Shown one piece after another: positions 46,788 through 54,321 of a stretch of DNA of 64,000 nucleotides; the stretch's first letter is position 1; each line of letters opens with the position of its first letter. The stretch lies in contig NZ_LMHK01000002.1 in the NCBI RefSeq assembly GCF_001427875.1, forward strand, positions 685,682 to 749,681, read 5' to 3'. Origin of the DNA: Devosia sp. Root685 (GTDB lineage: Bacteria > Pseudomonadota > Alphaproteobacteria > Rhizobiales > Devosiaceae). Both the position numbers and the translations under genes were made by a program. The notes beneath the pieces are model-generated. The model did not search any database. It saw only the letters and a list, made by a program, of their open reading frames with translations, and was not told where the DNA came from.

Positions 46788-46881
46788 ATTCCTACCTTGC
46801 TTATTTTTGCTTACCGCGCGTCCGCAAGGGCAGCGGAGGCGGTCCCCATGGCCGGAATACTAGTGGGCAAATGATGGCATC

Positions 46882-46902
46882 AGGTATGATTTAAAATCAT
46901 AC
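46882..46902. promoter_or_regulatory. perfect 9-3-9 palindrome in the ABC operon promoter region
   Basis: GGTATGATT (46882-46890) and AATCATACC (46894-46902) with a TAA centre. It lies in the 266-base divergent region 46788-47053 between the importer operon and the small membrane protein gene. GGTA..TACC arms recall GntR-type operators, but no GntR gene is adjacent; the LysR gene at 47366 is another candidate. Confidence 0.5.
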
Positions 46903-47053
46903 CCCTATCAGAATCCGGCGTGCATGGTTTGATCGGTAACGAGGCTAGATGGCGTTCTGTTGGGGGAGGCAGCGCAACGCAAAGACGCGCACCTTCCCGG
47001 CTTGGTTAAAGGTAATGCAGCGCCGCCCCTGGCGCGTTTTGGAGCATTTTGAG

Positions 47054-47365
47054 ATGGAGCTTGCGACTGCCGTAGGTCTCATCGGCGCAGTAGCCTACCT
47101 GGCAGGCTATGCCTTGATTCAGATGCGCGTGCTCACAATCGATGACGGCCGCTATGCAGCACTCAACGTCCTCGGGGGCGTGGCTCTGATATACTCCCTG
47201 ATGTGGAATTTCAACCTTGGGTCCTTTTTGACCCAGGCTGCCTGGCTGGTTTTCACGGTCGTCGGCTATGCCCATAGCCGCCATCAGCGCCGTAAGAACG
47301 CCGCCAAGCCCTCCGTCATTCAGGCTGCCGCCAACGATCCCGAACCGCCCGCGGCCGTGGCCTAA
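47054..47365 (+). CDS. CBU_0592-like small membrane protein
   Basis: A 103-residue protein with three hydrophobic helices: ATAVGLIGAVAYLAGYALIQ, YAALNVLGGVALIYSLMW and TQAAWLVFTVVGYA, the pattern of the CBU_0592 family of unknown function. A charged tail follows. ATG 47054 has GGAG nine bases upstream; upstream in-frame starts from 46949 add an unlikely basic stretch. Its stop abuts the converging LysR stop with no gap. Confidence 0.65.
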   Translation: MELATAVGLIGAVAYLAGYALIQMRVLTIDDGRYAALNVLGGVALIYSLMWNFNLGSFLTQAAWLVFTVVGYAHSRHQRRKNAAKPSVIQAAANDPEPPAAVA

Positions 47366-48256
47366 TCAACTGTCATTGTTGACATTGTGCGCGATCAGCC
47401 AGTCGCTGACCTCGCGCACGATCCGGCGCTGATGCCGGTCGGCCGGCCTCATCAGATAAAAGCGCCCCTCCGATTGCATGGTGTGGTTATGCACAGGCAC
47501 CAAAGTTCCCGCGTCGAGCTGTTCGCGGATCAGCCAGGTCCAGCCCAGCACGTAGCCCCCGCCCTGCATGGCTGCGGCAACGCAAAGCCCATAGTCGCCC
47601 AATAGCCAGCGCCGTTGCCCCTCGGGCGGTGTCAGGCCGGCGCTGCGCCACCAATGCGGCCAGTCCTGCCATTCGCGCATCGTATCCTCGATGCTGATGA
47701 TCACCGGATCGGGCACCTCGAGCAAAGGCAGGAGGCCCGGCGCTGCGACAGGCACGATCTCCTCTCGGCCCAAAACGATCAGATTGACCCCGGCAGGCCG
47801 CTCGCTGCGATAAAAGACCGCCAGATCGAATTCATCGAGGCGCAGGTGCACGATATCGTCGGTCACCTTGAGGCGCAGTTCGAGCCCGGGAATTTCCTGC
47901 TGCATGCGCGTCAGGCGCGGCATGAACCACTGATCGGCAATGCCGCGCGAGCAGGCGACGGTAATCTGACGTGGGCCCGACCAGTTGCGCACGCCCTCGG
48001 TGACGGCAGCAACCTCGCCCAATAGACGCGAGACATCGGCCGCATAGGCCTCGCCCATAGGCGTCAGATGCACCCCGTGCACGGCGCGGGCAAAGAGTTT
48101 TGAGCCGATAAAAGCTTCAAGCTTGCCGATCTGCCGGCTGACCGCGCTCTGGGTCAGCCCCAGTTCCACCCCGGCGCGGGAGAAGCTGCCGAGACGCGAG
48201 GCCGCCTCGAAGACCACGAGCGCATTGAGCGGCGGCAATTTCTGCAATTTGGCCAT
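47366..48256 (-). CDS. LysR family regulator (GcvA-like)
   Basis: A 296-residue regulator. The N-terminal helix-turn-helix LNALVVFEAASRLGSFSRAGVELGLTQSAVSRQIGKLEAFIG is of the GcvA subgroup (KLPPLNALVVFEAA start), followed by the type 2 periplasmic-binding-like effector domain. It is convergent with the CBU_0592-like gene and upstream of nothing obvious on its own strand. It may act on the importer operon at 45216-46787, 1.1 kb away; that is a guess. Confidence 0.9.
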   Translation of the reverse strand: MAKLQKLPPLNALVVFEAASRLGSFSRAGVELGLTQSAVSRQIGKLEAFIGSKLFARAVHGVHLTPMGEAYAADVSRLLGEVAAVTEGVRNWSGPRQITVACSRGIADQWFMPRLTRMQQEIPGLELRLKVTDDIVHLRLDEFDLAVFYRSERPAGVNLIVLGREEIVPVAAPGLLPLLEVPDPVIISIEDTMREWQDWPHWWRSAGLTPPEGQRRWLLGDYGLCVAAAMQGGGYVLGWTWLIREQLDAGTLVPVHNHTMQSEGRFYLMRPADRHQRRIVREVSDWLIAHNVNNDS

Positions 48257-48337
48257 TGTGAACTTCGACGCGCGCCGACGATCGGCCGATTGACACCAAC
48301 AGGTCCCGGCTTACCGCACCGCGCAAAGCCACGCATC

Positions 48338-49144
48338 TTAATTCGTGGAAGCCGCACTAGCCTTGACCACTTGCACCACTTCGGCAATCGGCACCGTACG
48401 CAGCGTTGGCGCCGTTTCGGCATCGAGCGCGATGGCGAGGCGCACATAGCGGTCGGTCGGGCAGATTTGCATGAATGGATCAAACCCGATCCAGCCAAGA
48501 CCCTCATCAAAGGCTTCGGCCCAGGCATGGAGGCCATCTTCGCCGTCCACGAGGCGATAGCCCACGACATAGCGCGCCGGAATATCGAGCGCCCGCGCCG
48601 CCCCGATAAAGAGATGCGCATAGTCTGCCGCCGCCGGCCGCGGCTCTTCGGTCACGTCCTGCGCCTGTTCCTGTCCGCCATCCGCCTGCATTTGCTGGGC
48701 CTCCGGCTCTTCGGGCGGCATGCCGAGCGTCTCGCCGACCCGCTCCATCAGCGCGTGACAGATACTCAGCCGGCTCTCCTTGCTGTCGCGAAACGGCGCG
48801 TAGAACTCGGCCGGCACTTTGGTCAGCTCCGTACGCCGCCGATAAAGCGCCGGCACCGGTTCGCCGGCCGGCCGCCCCAAGACGCCATGACTATCGCGCG
48901 TCGTCACTTCGCCGCGCACGTGGATTGTGATCTCGCCCTCCGGCCGCATCTGATTGACCAGATGCGCCGCATTGCCAAAGCCATCGGTGAACCGCCCGGC
49001 ATTGCCAATGCCCGGCCCTTCGACGCTCCAGCTTTCAACCGTCTGCGTCGGCCCGCTCGGCGGGGTCAGCAGCAGGTGAAACACGGCCTGCGCCGTGCCC
49101 TGCGGCACGCTCACACTCAGTTTATGGTCGATGGCAATCCGCAT
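48338..49144 (-). CDS. transglutaminase-like protein lacking the catalytic cysteine
   Basis: A 268-residue protein with the N-terminal beta domain of bacterial transglutaminase-like proteins (about 1-100) and a transglutaminase core. In active members the motif is GVCQDYAH; here the aligned segment is PAAADYAH (A172 in place of Cys, A173 in place of Gln, D174, H177), after a Gln/Glu-rich insert (about 143-168). The other two triad positions are kept: H206 in LHAWAE and D222 in GFDP. So the fold is likely intact but cysteine chemistry is lost. It is last in the ATP-grasp / alpha-E operon and probably acts as a binding or structural subunit. Start ATG 49144 follows the alpha-E stop by 11 bases. 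Confidence 0.82.
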   Translation of the reverse strand: MRIAIDHKLSVSVPQGTAQAVFHLLLTPPSGPTQTVESWSVEGPGIGNAGRFTDGFGNAAHLVNQMRPEGEITIHVRGEVTTRDSHGVLGRPAGEPVPALYRRRTELTKVPAEFYAPFRDSKESRLSICHALMERVGETLGMPPEEPEAQQMQADGGQEQAQDVTEEPRPAAADYAHLFIGAARALDIPARYVVGYRLVDGEDGLHAWAEAFDEGLGWIGFDPFMQICPTDRYVRLAIALDAETAPTLRTVPIAEVVQVVKASAASTN

Positions 49145-49155
49145 GGGCGTCAGGC

Positions 49156-50106
49156 TCAGTAAAAATTGTAGCTGGCCGACAGCGTGTCGGTCACCCGATT
49201 GTTGCCGTCGATGAAGTCGTTGAGAAATTCGTGGAGACCATGGGCGAAAATCTGATCCATATTGGTCCCCTCGACCAGCTTCAGGAGATCATCCATCGCG
49301 TCGTTACAGGCCTCGCGCCGCCCATAAAGCTTTGCCAGCAAGTTGAGATTATCGCGCACGAAATGCGCGCAATAGATCAGCGAGCGCGGCATTTCCGTCC
49401 GCAGGATCAGAAAATCGGCAATGTTATAGGCCTTGTAGCGGTCATGATAGACGTGCCCATAAGACCGATGCGCCGACGCTGCGCGCAGGATCAGCGTCCA
49501 TTGCTGGATGTCGATCTCCCCGCCAACCAGGCTCGAACGCGGCAGCAGCACATAATATTTCATATCGAGAATGCGCGCCGTATTATCGGCCCGCTCGACG
49601 AAATTGCCCGCCTGCAAAAAGGCAAAGCCATCGTCGCGCAAAATCGTGCCCAGCAGCGCCCCGCGGAATTCATGGCTGCGCTGCCGCACCCATTGCAATA
49701 GCCCCAGCAGCTTTGCCCCGCGCACATCGCGCGGCTTGATTTGCGAGAATTCGAGCCAGGCCCCGTTCATGCTCTCCCACATATCCGTGGTGATCGCCGT
49801 ACGCACCGACCGCGCATTGGTCCGCGCCGCCTGCAGGCACGAATAGACCGAAGATGGATTGGTCGGGTCGAACATCATGAAATAGGCGACCGTGTCCACG
49901 TCGGCGACCTCGTGCCTCTCGGCAAAGGCCTCGTCCATTTCCGCCGCCCGCAGCATGGAAATCAGATGCTCGCTCGCCCCGCCCTCGCGGCGGCTCGTGA
50001 GCGACATGCGATAACCGACCTCCAGGAGGCGCGCCATATTCTCGGCGCGCTCCACATAGCGCGAAAGCCAGAAAAGGTTCTGGGCCGTCCGTCCGAGCAT
50101 TCTCAT
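49156..50106 (-). CDS. alpha-E domain protein (DUF403)
   Basis: A 316-residue, mostly helical protein. It begins MLGRTAQNLFWLSRYVERAENMARLL, the hallmark of the alpha-E family. GAGG seven bases before ATG 50106 supports that start over the ATG two codons in. Alpha-E proteins regularly accompany circularly permuted ATP-grasp and transglutaminase-like proteins, in a system predicted from comparative genomics to make or remove peptide tags; biochemistry is not established. Gene order here is the standard one. Confidence 0.9.
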   Translation of the reverse strand: MRMLGRTAQNLFWLSRYVERAENMARLLEVGYRMSLTSRREGGASEHLISMLRAAEMDEAFAERHEVADVDTVAYFMMFDPTNPSSVYSCLQAARTNARSVRTAITTDMWESMNGAWLEFSQIKPRDVRGAKLLGLLQWVRQRSHEFRGALLGTILRDDGFAFLQAGNFVERADNTARILDMKYYVLLPRSSLVGGEIDIQQWTLILRAASAHRSYGHVYHDRYKAYNIADFLILRTEMPRSLIYCAHFVRDNLNLLAKLYGRREACNDAMDDLLKLVEGTNMDQIFAHGLHEFLNDFIDGNNRVTDTLSASYNFY

Positions 50107-50161
50107 GCCAGAACCTCATCGACAGAACCGCAGAGAAAAACTGAAGGAATAAAAATCATCA

Positions 50162-51583
50162 TCAGTCTTCCAGCACCCAGGTATCCTTCGTCCCGCCGCC
50201 CTGCGACGAGTTCACCACCAATGACCCCTTCTCGAGCGCCACGCGCGTCAGCCCGCCGGGCGTGATCCGCACCTCGTCGCCCACCAGCACATAGGGCCGC
50301 AAATCGACGTGCCTCGGCGCCACATCGTTGTTGATATGCGTGGGACAGGTCGAGAGCGCCAAGGTTGGCTGCACGATGTAATTGTCGGGCCGCGCGATGA
50401 TCTTCTTTTTGAATTCCTCGTGCTGCGCCTTGGTCGAAGTCGGCCCCACCATCATGCCATAGCCGCCCGAACCATGGACTTCCTTGACCACAAGCTCCGC
50501 GATATTCTCAAGCACCCAGGCCCGCTGCTCCACATCGGTGCAGTTATAGGTCGGCACGTTATTGAGCAGCGCCTTCTCGCCGAGGTAAAATTCGATGATT
50601 TCGGGCACATAGGTATAAACCGCCTTGTCATCGGCAATCCCGGTCCCCGGCGCATTGACGAGGGTGACGTTTCCCGCCCGATAAGCATCGAAAATACCCG
50701 GCACACCCAGCATGGAATCGGGTTTGAAGGTCAGCGGATCGAGATAGTCGTCGTCGATGCGGCGATAGATGACATCGACGCGCTCCGGCCCCGTCGTCGT
50801 CCGCATATAGACCTTGCCGCCATCGACGAAGAGGTCCTGCCCCTCGCACAGTTGCGCACCCATCTGATCGGCAAGAAACGAGTGCTCGAAATAGGCCGAG
50901 TTATAAATTCCCGGCGTCAACACCGCGATCACCGGATTGCGCCCCGCCCCGGCCGGCGCCACGCTTTCAAGCGTCCGCCGCAGGTTTTCGGGATAAGTCT
51001 CGACCGGCGCCACCTTGCTGCGCTGGAACAGGTCCGGCGCCAGCATCATCATCGCCTCGCGGTCCTCCAGCATATAGGAGACCCCCGACGGCGTGCGCAG
51101 ATTATCCTCCAGCACGTAGAATTCGTCCGGCCCCACCCGCACGATATCGACGCCGATAATGTGGGCGTAAACGCCCCGCGCCGGCTCCAGCCCCATCATC
51201 TGCGGACAGAAGGCGGCATTGTTGAGAATGAGTTTTTCCGGAATCCGCCCGGCCTTCAAAATTTCCTGACGGTGATAGACGTCATAGAGAAAAGCGTTGA
51301 GCGCCTTGACCCGCTGCTCGATCCCCCGCGATAGCTTGCGCCACTCATTGGCGGCAATAATGCGCGGAATGACATCGAAGGGGATGACCTTTTCGGTGCC
51401 CTCTTCCGAACCATAGACGGCAAAGGTGATGCCGAGCTTGCGGAAAATCGCCTCCGCATCGGCCTGCATCAGCGCCAGCCCCTTTTCGGGCTGCTCCGCC
51501 AGCCACTCGCTGAGAGCGCGGTAAGGTTCGCGGACCGATCCGTCCGCATTATACATTTCGTCAAACGGCGTGTTTTCGCCCAT
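50162..51583 (-). CDS. circularly permuted type 2 ATP-grasp protein (DUF404/DUF407)
   Basis: A 473-residue protein expected to form amide bonds with ATP. Typical segments are FDVIPRIIAANEWRKLSRGIEQRVKALNAFLYDVYH, FYVLEDNLRTPSGVSYMLEDR, RVDVIYRRIDDDYLDPL and KEVHGSGGYGMMVGP. It starts MGENTPFDEMYNADGSVREPY, as usual for the family, and ends GSLVVNSSQGGGTKDTWVLED. It is first in the operon with alpha-E and the transglutaminase-like gene. The substrate is unknown. Confidence 0.92.
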   Translation of the reverse strand: MGENTPFDEMYNADGSVREPYRALSEWLAEQPEKGLALMQADAEAIFRKLGITFAVYGSEEGTEKVIPFDVIPRIIAANEWRKLSRGIEQRVKALNAFLYDVYHRQEILKAGRIPEKLILNNAAFCPQMMGLEPARGVYAHIIGVDIVRVGPDEFYVLEDNLRTPSGVSYMLEDREAMMMLAPDLFQRSKVAPVETYPENLRRTLESVAPAGAGRNPVIAVLTPGIYNSAYFEHSFLADQMGAQLCEGQDLFVDGGKVYMRTTTGPERVDVIYRRIDDDYLDPLTFKPDSMLGVPGIFDAYRAGNVTLVNAPGTGIADDKAVYTYVPEIIEFYLGEKALLNNVPTYNCTDVEQRAWVLENIAELVVKEVHGSGGYGMMVGPTSTKAQHEEFKKKIIARPDNYIVQPTLALSTCPTHINNDVAPRHVDLRPYVLVGDEVRITPGGLTRVALEKGSLVVNSSQGGGTKDTWVLED

Positions 51584-51809
51584 TACTCATCGCTGGTTTG
51601 ATACGGCTTTCCCATCGCCAAACCATTGCTACACAATTGGTTGCTGCCGTCCAGACGATCAAAGCCGCGACATGCCGCTTTTTAGTGCAGGTCAGCCTTG
51701 CGCGAAGCCCGCACAAAATGCTCTCATTCGCCGCGCGGACGATTTGTACTCTCTCCGCCTTGCCTCTCCAGCCTCAGCCGCTAGTCTTGTGCCCGAGAGA
51801 GGAAATCCC

Positions 51810-52739
51810 ATGACCATCGAGATTCTGCAGACCGGCCCACTGCTGGCCTCCTGCGAAAAAGCTCTTGCCGAGCGCTACACCGTCCACAAGCTGCATGAGA
51901 TTGCCGACAAGGACGCCTGGCTTGCCCAAAACGGCGCCCGCATCCGTGCCCATGCCGGCTCCGGCGTTCAGAAGCCGCTGATGGAAAAGCTGCCTAATCT
52001 CGAAATCATCGCCAGCTTCGGCGTCGGCTACGATAATATCGACACATCAGCCGCCAAAACGCGAAATATCCGCGTCACCAATACGCCCGACGTGCTCAAT
52101 GATGCCGTCGCCGAAATCTCCATCGGCCTGATGATCGCCCTCGCCCGCCGCATTCCTCAGGGCGACCAGTTCGTGCGCACCGGCAAATGGCCGGGCAATA
52201 ATTTCGGCCTCTTTTCCGAATTGACAGGCAAGACCGTCGGCATTCTTGGCCTCGGCCGCATCGGCAAGGAAATCGCCACCCGCGCCCAGGCGATGAAAAT
52301 GCGCGTCGTTTACTACGGCCGCCATCAGCAGCCGTCCGTGCCCTATATCTACTACAACAATCTCGAAGACATGGCCCGCGACAGCGATTGGCTCGTCATC
52401 ATCGCCCCCGGCGGCAAGGGCACCGAAGGCATCGTTTCCAAAAAAGTCCTTGAAGCCCTCGGCCCCAAGGGCATGCTGGTCAACGTCGCCCGCGGCACGC
52501 TGGTCGACGAGCCCGCCATGGTCGAACTTTTGCAGAACGGCGGCCTCGGCGGTGCGGCGCTCGACGTCTTCGAAAAGGAGCCGCAGGTGCCCGACGCCCT
52601 GCTCGGCCTCGACAATGTCGTCCTCTCGCCCCATCAGGGCAGCGCCACCAACCAAACCCGCGACGCCATGGGCGCGCTATTGGTGGCCAATCTCGAAAAA
52701 CACTTTGCCGGCGAGCCGCTGATTTCGGCGGTGGTGTGA
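51810..52739 (+). CDS. D-isomer-specific 2-hydroxyacid dehydrogenase
   Basis: A 309-residue NAD(P)-dependent reductase of the glyoxylate/hydroxypyruvate reductase type. It has GVGYDNID, the Rossmann loop GLGRIGKEIA, catalytic Arg in VNVARGTLVDEPA, the Glu in FEKEPQVP and catalytic His in SPHQGSATNQTR. GAGAGAGGAAA before ATG 51810 sets the start; the frame upstream is open but noncoding in look. The 226-base gap 51584-51809 to the divergent ATP-grasp gene should hold both promoters; nothing else stands out there. Likely substrates are glyoxylate or hydroxypyruvate. Confidence 0.9.
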   Translation: MTIEILQTGPLLASCEKALAERYTVHKLHEIADKDAWLAQNGARIRAHAGSGVQKPLMEKLPNLEIIASFGVGYDNIDTSAAKTRNIRVTNTPDVLNDAVAEISIGLMIALARRIPQGDQFVRTGKWPGNNFGLFSELTGKTVGILGLGRIGKEIATRAQAMKMRVVYYGRHQQPSVPYIYYNNLEDMARDSDWLVIIAPGGKGTEGIVSKKVLEALGPKGMLVNVARGTLVDEPAMVELLQNGGLGGAALDVFEKEPQVPDALLGLDNVVLSPHQGSATNQTRDAMGALLVANLEKHFAGEPLISAVV

Positions 52740-52745
52740 GACCCG

Positions 52746-52770
52746 CCCCACTCCCGTCCGGCGAGTGGGG
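52746..52770. terminator. hairpin between converging dehydrogenase and hydrolase genes
   Basis: CCCCACTC (52746-52753) pairs with GAGTGGGG (52763-52770). It lies just after the dehydrogenase stop and before the converging hydrolase stop. There is only a short A/T flank, so it is a weak or factor-assisted terminator at best. Confidence 0.5.
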
Positions 52771-52788
52771 CAAAAGCGCTTGAACCAG

Positions 52789-53667
52789 TTACTGCGCCAG
52801 GAAAGCCTTGGCGTATTCTGCGACCGACGCCTTGTGAATGACATCATAGTGCGTGGCGCCGGGAATGATGGCCAACTGGTTGACCGTCGGCCGCGAGGCG
52901 CCATCGAACCCGGCATCCCGCGTACCGCCACCGAACAGGCGATACATCTCGGCGATATGCTCGGGATACATCATGTCGGCATCAGCAAAGATCAGCAGCG
53001 TCGGTGCCTTGATCTCAGCGATATCAGCGCTCCAGTCATATGCGCCCTGGTTCATCTCGCCGGTCTTGCGCATCATCGCTTCCCAGTCGACGTCGGGGTA
53101 AAGCGCCGCGAGCGGGGACTGCGCCAGTTGCGCGCCGATGGTCGCGGCCATGGCCGGCATCTGCTTGAATGCCGCCTCCACCTCCGGATAGTTGCCGCTG
53201 CTCTTCACGCTCGTGCCAATCACGACCAACCTGCCGACCCGATCGGGATGCCGGATCGCGGTTTGCAGCGCCACACCGCCACCCAGTGAGTACCCCATTA
53301 CATCGACACGATCGAAGCCCAGCTTGCCCAGCAGCGCATCGACGTCATCGGCCATCTGCTGGCTGCTCCAGGGCGTCGCCGCATCCGAGCTCAGCCCGTG
53401 GCCACGCATATGGATGGCGATGACCTGACGATGTTCAGCCATCGCGGCCAGCGGGGCGCCGAACATATCCGATGGGTTGACGCCACCATGCAGCATGACC
53501 AGCGGCGACCCCTCGCCATGAATTTCGTAGTAAATCTCGACGCCATTGACCGCGACGCGATCCGTCTTGCTCGGAACGCTCATCGACACCTCTCCTTGGG
53601 CAAAGCTTGGGGCAACCACAGCCAGGGCCGCAACAATGGCAAGGCCCGCTATCACCTGTTTCAACAT
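52789..53667 (-). CDS. exported alpha/beta hydrolase
   Basis: A 292-residue hydrolase with a signal peptide (MLKQVIAGLAIVAALAVVAP, cut after SFA). The fold shows VNGVEIYYEIHGEGSPLVMLHGG (oxyanion loop HGG), HMRGHGLSS, the nucleophile GYSLGGG and a terminal histidine (IPGATHYDVIHKAS). GGAGGTGGAA directly before ATG 53667 fixes the start. Mature protein should be periplasmic. It follows the cupin gene by 55 bases in the same direction and may be co-transcribed. Substrate unknown; haloperoxidase- or lactonase-like relatives exist. Confidence 0.87.
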   Translation of the reverse strand: MLKQVIAGLAIVAALAVVAPSFAQGEVSMSVPSKTDRVAVNGVEIYYEIHGEGSPLVMLHGGVNPSDMFGAPLAAMAEHRQVIAIHMRGHGLSSDAATPWSSQQMADDVDALLGKLGFDRVDVMGYSLGGGVALQTAIRHPDRVGRLVVIGTSVKSSGNYPEVEAAFKQMPAMAATIGAQLAQSPLAALYPDVDWEAMMRKTGEMNQGAYDWSADIAEIKAPTLLIFADADMMYPEHIAEMYRLFGGGTRDAGFDGASRPTVNQLAIIPGATHYDVIHKASVAEYAKAFLAQ

Positions 53668-53722
53668 TTCCACCTCCATACATATCCGCAACGTTACATA
53701 ACTACATGGATATATACAAGGC

Positions 53723-54061
53723 CTATTCGAGATCCTCCTGCACCATCGCCCCCGCCGCATGGATGCAGACGATCTCCAGGCGGTCTGGCCCCATATTGGT
53801 GAACTTGTGCGGCACATTGGCCGGCGCGATGGCGATATCGCCGGCTCCGAGCTCAAAGGTTTCCTCGCCGGCCACGACCTTTGCCCGGCCACGCTTGACG
53901 ATCCAGGTTTCGGGATAGGGATGGATATGCAATCCCGGCCCCTGCCCCGGCTCGTTATCGACCGAAAAGAACGAGATCGGCGTGCCAAAGCCGCCACCCT
54001 CAAAGCGAATGGTGCGGCTCGTTGAAACCGGCCGATCCGCCGCGCGCAAAACATAGGTCAT
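53723..54061 (-). CDS. single-domain cupin protein
   Basis: A 112-residue cupin. Metal-binding motif 1 is visible as HIHPYPETWIVKRGRAKVVAG and motif 2 as GDIAIAPANVPHKFTNMG, with two His and one Glu plus the second-motif His. AGGAGAC seven bases before ATG 54061 sets the start; a longer in-frame reading to 54220 is only translated repeat sequence. Function is open: dioxygenase-, isomerase- or sensor-type cupins all fit. Confidence 0.87.
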   Translation of the reverse strand: MTYVLRAADRPVSTSRTIRFEGGGFGTPISFFSVDNEPGQGPGLHIHPYPETWIVKRGRAKVVAGEETFELGAGDIAIAPANVPHKFTNMGPDRLEIVCIHAAGAMVQEDLE

Positions 54062-54143
54062 AATCTGTCTCCTCGTGTCGTCAGAACGACGAACGAGGGA
54101 ACAGCGTTTCGACACCACTAAAGCGCTCCTCTCCCTCGCCGTC

Positions 54144-54166
54144 ATTGCCGGGTTTATCCCGGCAAT
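54144..54166. repeat. REP-like hairpin
   Basis: ATTGCCGGG (54144-54152) and CCCGGCAAT (54158-54166) with a TTTAT loop, followed by CCACC. It is of the GTCATTGCCGGG...CCCGGCAATCCA style common in Rhizobiales intergenic regions, here in the 260-base gap between cupin and glucosidase genes. The rest of that gap holds the two divergent promoters. Confidence 0.65.
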
Positions 54167-54321
54167 CCACCTCACCTCCGCATGGGACCGCCGAACCCGC
54201 CCCACCCGGCAAAAACTCATGCCCGCCTTGCACCAAACTGCATGAGACCCCGATTAACAGTTCCACCAGAACCCGATAGCCTCGGACTGATTTGGCCTTC
54301 GGGCCCGCAAGGAGCAAGACG

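Noticed and set aside
54081..54317. Minus-strand frame of 78 codons upstream of the alpha-glucosidase
   Set aside because: Its CRDKPGNDG stretch is the translated REP-like hairpin, a common source of false genes.
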